Shown here: positions 5,133 through 7,627 of the stretch, piece by piece | Layout: each line of letters begins with the position of its first letter | Numbering within the stretch: position 1 is the stretch's first letter | DNA from: Flavobacteriales bacterium | Lineage (GTDB): Bacteria; Bacteroidota; Bacteroidia; Flavobacteriales; BACL11 | DNA: 7,627 bases | Assembly (NCBI GenBank): GCA_002730985.1 | Contig: PCBP01000083.1 | Location: 1 to 7,627 of the forward strand | Direction of reading: 5' to 3' | The notes under the pieces: generated by a model | What the model saw: the letters and a program-made list of their open reading frames with translations, nothing else | Database searches by the model: none | What the model was told of the DNA's origin: nothing | Position numbers and translations under genes: made by a program

Positions 5133-5283
5133 ATTATGGAAATTATGGTGTATGTCGTTAGGAGAAAAAGCTAGCGACGATTCTAGGGAAGCAGATGCAG
5201 TTGCAGTTATGAGAACTATTGTAGTTCTTGTTAATTTCTTTACTTGCTTCTTTATTATATCAGGAGTATTAAGACATTGGTAG
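5116..5283 (+). CDS. Small single-span membrane protein (55 aa)
   Basis: A 55-residue protein beginning MLTLGKLWKLWCMSLGEKAS, with an acidic middle (DDSREAD) and one predicted transmembrane helix at about 34-51 (TIVVLVNFFTCFFIISGV), ending RHW. By charge the N-terminus is probably cytoplasmic, though this is not certain. It overlaps the ribbon-helix-helix gene by 17 bp and gp62 by 7 bp. AGGA at 5103-5106 is a plausible but weak ribosome site nine bases upstream; Met13 (5152) is an alternative start. KLWKLW is encoded by a 9-bp tandem repeat at 5131-5148. I do not know its function. Roles such as tethering replication to the membrane or altering the host envelope are speculation. Confidence 0.7.
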   Translation: MLTLGKLWKLWCMSLGEKASDDSREADAVAVMRTIVVLVNFFTCFFIISGVLRHW

Positions 5284-5738
5284 ATTCAATATTAGAAGGA
5301 TTTGGAGATCCTGTTGTAGAGGTAGATGAGAAAGAGTTTGAACAAAAACTTAAAAAGATCTCACCTTTCGATTTTGCTAATAGTATTAACCATACAAAAG
5401 AAGATTTAATAGTAGATGAAAGGACAGAAAAAGAATACAATCCTTTTATCGTAAATCGTGCAATGGGATTTGGCAAAGATACAATTATTGCAGGTAATGA
5501 AATGAATGCCAGACCTCATTTAGACAATAAATTACAATATGATTTTTTAAGAAGCGTTGTAAGGAAAGCGAAGCGTTACAATAAATGGCTAAAGGCTGAA
5601 GAAGAAAATATTGAGGCAATTCAAGAGTTTTTTGGATATAGTTTTATTAAAGCAAAAGAAGCTTTATCAATATTAACGGAAACAGAAATAGATCTCATTA
5701 AGTTGCATCTTAACACCTCTAAAGGTGGAAAGGTATAA
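5277..5738 (+). CDS. 62: Clamp loader small subunit gp62 (TTG start)
   Basis: A 153-residue protein read as gp62 (T4: 187 aa), the single small subunit that assembles with four gp44 copies and is required for clamp loading. Recognisable stretches are ISPFDFANSINHTKEDLIVD (28-47), NEMNARPHLDNKLQYDF (74-90) and KRYNKWLK (99-106); the last matches T4 KRYGKWAK, in the same relative place. The C-terminal third is helical and charged. No ATG is available at the front of the frame. TTG at 5277, ten bases after AGGAG (5262-5266), is the best start and overlaps the membrane-protein stop. Weak initiation would fit the 1:4 ratio to gp44. The TAA stop lies inside a late-promoter octamer. Being shorter than T4 gp62 seems usual for marine relatives, as I recall. 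Confidence 0.85.
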   Translation: MVDSILEGFGDPVVEVDEKEFEQKLKKISPFDFANSINHTKEDLIVDERTEKEYNPFIVNRAMGFGKDTIIAGNEMNARPHLDNKLQYDFLRSVVRKAKRYNKWLKAEEENIEAIQEFFGYSFIKAKEALSILTETEIDLIKLHLNTSKGGKV

Positions 5739-5741
5739 ATA
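5734..5741 (+). promoter_or_regulatory. T4-type late promoter embedded in the gp62 stop codon
   Basis: TATAAATA at 5734-5741 contains the TAA stop of gp62 (5736-5738). T4 spacing would place the transcript start near 5747, 38 bases before the regA ATG. A second AT-rich palindrome, GTATA-T-TATAC (5755-5765), follows it. This gives regA and the radical SAM gene their own late transcription. Confidence 0.65.
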
Positions 5742-5784
5742 TCAATATAACCTAGTATATTATACAACAACAAGGCGTATTGAA

Positions 5785-6204
5785 ATGAGTGATCAAGAGA
5801 ATTACTTTAATATTGACTACCCAGGCTATAGCCCATTAGAAGTCACTTTAAAGGACCCAGAAGACTTTTTAAAAGTAAGGGAAACCCTATCTCGAATAGG
5901 TGTTGCTTCTAAAAAGGAACAGGTTCTTTATCAGTCCTGTCATATTCTTCACAAGAAAGGCAGATACTTCATAACACACTTCAAAGAACTTTTTGCATTA
6001 GATGGCAAAGAGGCAGATTTCCAAGACAATGATTTACAAAGACGAAACACTATTGCAAAACTTCTATCAGATTGGGGTTTAGTAGATATAGTAGGTGAGG
6101 TAGGAGAATGTTCCCCTTTAAGTCAGATAAAAATTATATCATTTAAAGAGAAGAGTGAGTGGGAACTAATTCCTAAGTACAATATTGGAAAAAAAGTTAA
6201 ATAG
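5785..6204 (+). CDS. regA: RegA translational repressor
   Basis: A 139-residue RegA homologue (T4: 122 aa), an RNA-binding protein that covers the start-codon region of early phage mRNAs, including genes 45 and 44 in T4. LEVTLKDPEDFLKVRETLSR (18-37) matches T4 EITLKKPEDFLKVKETLTR. KEQVLYQSCHILHKKGRYFI (44-63), HFKELFALDG (65-74), RRNTIAKLLSDWGLVDIV (86-103) and ISFKEKSEWELIPKYNIGKK (118-137) also follow T4 closely. About 17 extra N-terminal residues (MSDQENYFNIDYPGYSP) precede the T4 start. AAGG at 5772-5775 supports the ATG at 5785; a longer frame from 5725 would start inside gp62 and run through the late promoter. It overlaps the radical SAM gene by 20 bp. Confidence 0.95.
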   Translation: MSDQENYFNIDYPGYSPLEVTLKDPEDFLKVRETLSRIGVASKKEQVLYQSCHILHKKGRYFITHFKELFALDGKEADFQDNDLQRRNTIAKLLSDWGLVDIVGEVGECSPLSQIKIISFKEKSEWELIPKYNIGKKVK

Positions 6205-7471
6205 CGATCTTTATTATCTAAACAAGATCAAAGAAGAGCAGGATAAAGTAGGTCCTGGTTTTTGTGTATTGAAATGGTTTCACCAAGAAATGCACTTAGG
6301 CTCAGGACTTAATCATTCTTGTTATCATTGTCCTACACATAAAATTCCTACAAATTCAGATTTACATAACACACCTCATAAGAAGGAACAGAGAGCAATT
6401 ATGTTGCAAGGTGGACAACCTGACGAGTGCTCTTATTGTTGGCAAGTAGAGGATCTAGATTTAATTTCAGATAGACAGACACTTGCAGTACAATTTTTTA
6501 AACACGATCCTAATATAATAGCAAAAGCAACAGAAGCAGGATTGAATGATGTTTATCCAAAATATTTGGAACTTAGTTTTACAAATAAATGCCAAATGAA
6601 GTGTAGCTATTGTGGACCTAGTTTTAGTAGTAGTTGGCAAAAAGAAATGGATGAGTTTGGAGAGTATCCTCTATCGCAACCTGAGTATCATAATGGAAGT
6701 GAATATAAAGAAACAAATTCTCCGTATATAAAAAGATTTTGGAAATGGTTTCCAGAAGCATATAAACATTTATTTGTGCTTAGAGTTACAGGTGGTGAAC
6801 CTTTATTAGATAAGAATACATATAAGTTATTAGAATATGTATCAGAAAATCCAAGAGAAGGTGTTTCGTTTCATTGTAATTCTAATCTTATGGTTTCTAA
6901 GAGTAGAGTAAAAAGATACACATTGTTAGCTAAGAATATACCTGAATCCAAACTTTATGTCAGTATAGACTCGTGGGGAAAACAAGCAGAATATATTAGA
7001 CACGGATTAGATATGTCTCATTTTGAAGAAAATTTACATACAGTCTTAGGTAATGGATTGCAAGTAGGTTTGATGATTACTTACAACCTTTTGTCAATAC
7101 CTAATATAGATGAATTTATTTTTAAAGTAGCAGAACTAAAAACTCAATACCCAGGTCAACTACATTGGGACTCTCCCCATATGACAAGTCCTGAACACCT
7201 TTCAGCACAAATTGCTAATGATAAACTTATAAATATTATGGATAAAAGTTTACAAACCATGAAAGGTTATGAACAGTTTACGGAAGGCGAATATCAGAAA
7301 TATAGACGAACCGTAGAGTGGATAAAGAATAATCGTTTTACAGGTGAAAAACTCCAAAGACATAGAAATGATTTTGTGTCATTTGTTAGAGAGCATGATA
7401 AGAGAAGGAATACAAGTTTTACAGATTCCTTTGGTATACTAGGTGATGAAATAATTGATGATTTTAACTAA
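6185..7471 (+). CDS. Radical SAM protein (phage 'twitch'-type)
   Basis: A 428-residue protein of the radical SAM superfamily, which cleaves S-adenosylmethionine at a [4Fe-4S] cluster to start radical chemistry. The cluster motif is Cys136-x3-Cys140-x2-Cys143 in LSFTNKCQMKCSYCGPSFSS. LRVTGGEPLLDK (199-210) supplies the GGE SAM-binding motif. HCNSNLM (230-236) and LYVSIDSWG (257-265) continue the barrel. An N-terminal domain carries Cys46-x2-Cys49 and Cys82-x2-Cys85, which may hold a zinc ion or a second cluster. The frame has no early ATG; TTG at 6185 is the best start and lies in the end of regA, without a strong Shine-Dalgarno site, so coupling to regA is likely. The family recurs in marine phages, as I recall; its substrate is unknown, and peptide or nucleotide modification is possible. 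Confidence 0.85.
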   Translation: MEKKLNSDLYYLNKIKEEQDKVGPGFCVLKWFHQEMHLGSGLNHSCYHCPTHKIPTNSDLHNTPHKKEQRAIMLQGGQPDECSYCWQVEDLDLISDRQTLAVQFFKHDPNIIAKATEAGLNDVYPKYLELSFTNKCQMKCSYCGPSFSSSWQKEMDEFGEYPLSQPEYHNGSEYKETNSPYIKRFWKWFPEAYKHLFVLRVTGGEPLLDKNTYKLLEYVSENPREGVSFHCNSNLMVSKSRVKRYTLLAKNIPESKLYVSIDSWGKQAEYIRHGLDMSHFEENLHTVLGNGLQVGLMITYNLLSIPNIDEFIFKVAELKTQYPGQLHWDSPHMTSPEHLSAQIANDKLINIMDKSLQTMKGYEQFTEGEYQKYRRTVEWIKNNRFTGEKLQRHRNDFVSFVREHDKRRNTSFTDSFGILGDEIIDDFN

Positions 7472-7477
7472 AACTCT

Positions 7478-7485
7478 TATAAATA
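7478..7485 (+). promoter_or_regulatory. T4-type late promoter (TATAAATA)
   Basis: A perfect octamer lies six bases after the radical SAM stop. The string at 7471-7489 is identical to 282-300 around the first late promoter. T4 spacing places the transcript start at about 7491, the first base of a stem-loop, and the next ATG is at 7544. Confidence 0.8.
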
Positions 7486-7489
7486 ATAA

Positions 7490-7510
7490 TGATACGCCGG
7501 AAGGGTATCA
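7490..7510 (+). other. Stem-loop at the predicted 5' end of a late transcript
   Basis: TGATAC (7490-7495) pairs with GTATCA (7505-7510). Past a bulged G at 7496, CC (7497-7498) pairs with GG (7503-7504) around the loop GGAA, which fits the stable GNRA tetraloop class. The predicted transcript starts at the hairpin's base, so the mRNA would begin in secondary structure. The Shine-Dalgarno site at 7533-7538 is outside it. An mRNA-stabilising role is inferred. Confidence 0.5.
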
Positions 7511-7543
7511 TAATTTAATCTTGCTAAATAATAGGAGAAAACA

Positions 7544-7627
7544 ATGGTAAGCATAAACACGACAAATTGGAACGATTTCGTTTCAGCATTCCCACAAATA
7601 GAAAGTAGACTAATTGGATTTGACAGA
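7544..7627 (+). CDS. Late gene cut by window end, possibly Hsp20-family
   Basis: The first 28 codons of a gene starting MVSINTTNWNDFVSAFPQIE. AGGAGA at 7533-7538 is a strong Shine-Dalgarno site five bases before the ATG, downstream of a late promoter and its stem-loop. The last visible residues are SRLIGFDR. An IGFDR motif followed by a small hydrophobic pair is typical of the N-terminus of IbpA-type small heat shock proteins, and Hsp20 genes are common in marine T4-like phages. That is the only clue, so Hsp20 is tentative and a structural protein is equally allowed. Confidence 0.7.
   Translation, partial: MVSINTTNWNDFVSAFPQIESRLIGFDR

Noticed and set aside
5725..5784. Upstream ATG extending RegA by 20 residues
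   Set aside because: It would start inside gp62 and encode the late-promoter region; the ATG at 5785 has its own ribosome site and better length.
7228..7235. A fifth TATAAATA on the + strand
   Set aside because: It lies well inside the radical SAM gene with no gene start nearby, and about one chance match is expected in this AT-rich sequence.
7490..7510. Stem-loop as a rho-independent terminator for the radical SAM operon
   Set aside because: No U-tract follows, and it lies at the start of the next predicted late transcript.
7561..7571. GACAAATTGGA repeated at 301-311
   Set aside because: One copy is a leader with a ribosome site and the other is coding sequence with different surroundings; 11 bp in an AT-rich genome is weak evidence of relatedness.
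1..7627. tRNA genes, CRISPR arrays, insertion sequences, integrase or attachment sites
   Set aside because: None seen. All intergenic gaps are 134 bp or shorter, and there are no spaced repeat arrays or transposase/integrase motifs.

Overview
The window reads as part of an AT-rich, strictly lytic T4-like myovirus genome, probably marine (pelagiphage- or cyanophage-like). The T4 replication genes are recognisable by sequence: sliding clamp gp45, clamp loader gp44 and gp62, and the translational repressor RegA, in the T4 order 45-44-62-regA. Every supported gene lies on the + strand. Genes are packed with 1-20 bp overlaps, and the longest gene-free stretch is 134 bp. Several intergenic sites carry the T4 late-promoter octamer TATAAATA. 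The host cannot be read from the window; a marine heterotroph such as SAR11 or a cyanobacterium is an inference from gene content.

Layout. (1) 2-283 is the 3' part of a DUF3310-like gene. (2) A late promoter at 289-296 precedes a late cluster: an unknown 107-aa protein, a full-length crotonase (enoyl-CoA hydratase/isomerase family) and, overlapping it by 8 bp, an SGNH-hydrolase-like protein whose nucleophile position is not serine. (3) 2396-2529 is a regulatory island with a TATAAATA octamer, an imperfect hairpin, and a near-consensus sigma70 promoter (TTGACT, 17 bp, TATAAT) whose -10 lies inside a 15-bp palindrome. (4) 2530-5738 is the replication-clamp operon: gp45, a 57-aa unknown, a Prx5-type peroxiredoxin, gp44, a 54-aa ribbon-helix-helix protein, a 55-aa single-span membrane protein, and gp62 with a TTG start. 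(5) A late promoter overlapping the gp62 stop codon leads into regA, which overlaps a radical SAM protein. (6) Another late promoter, sharing a 19-bp identical string with the first, starts a transcript predicted to begin in a hairpin and encoding a truncated protein that may be an Hsp20.

How the genes work together. gp45, gp44 and gp62 form the processivity clamp and its loader, and in T4 the clamp also links replication to late transcription. RegA would repress translation of this cluster; the clamp and gp44 start sites both have the ATTATG context expected of such targets. Interleaved with the core are accessory genes that could reshape host metabolism: crotonase, peroxiredoxin and radical SAM protein. 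The three small genes at 3194, 4968 and 5116 are easy to miss, but their spacing, overlaps and Shine-Dalgarno sites support them.

The most unusual content is the phage crotonase paired with a degenerate SGNH protein under a late promoter, and the insertion of a peroxiredoxin and a small DNA-binding protein into the clamp/clamp-loader operon.
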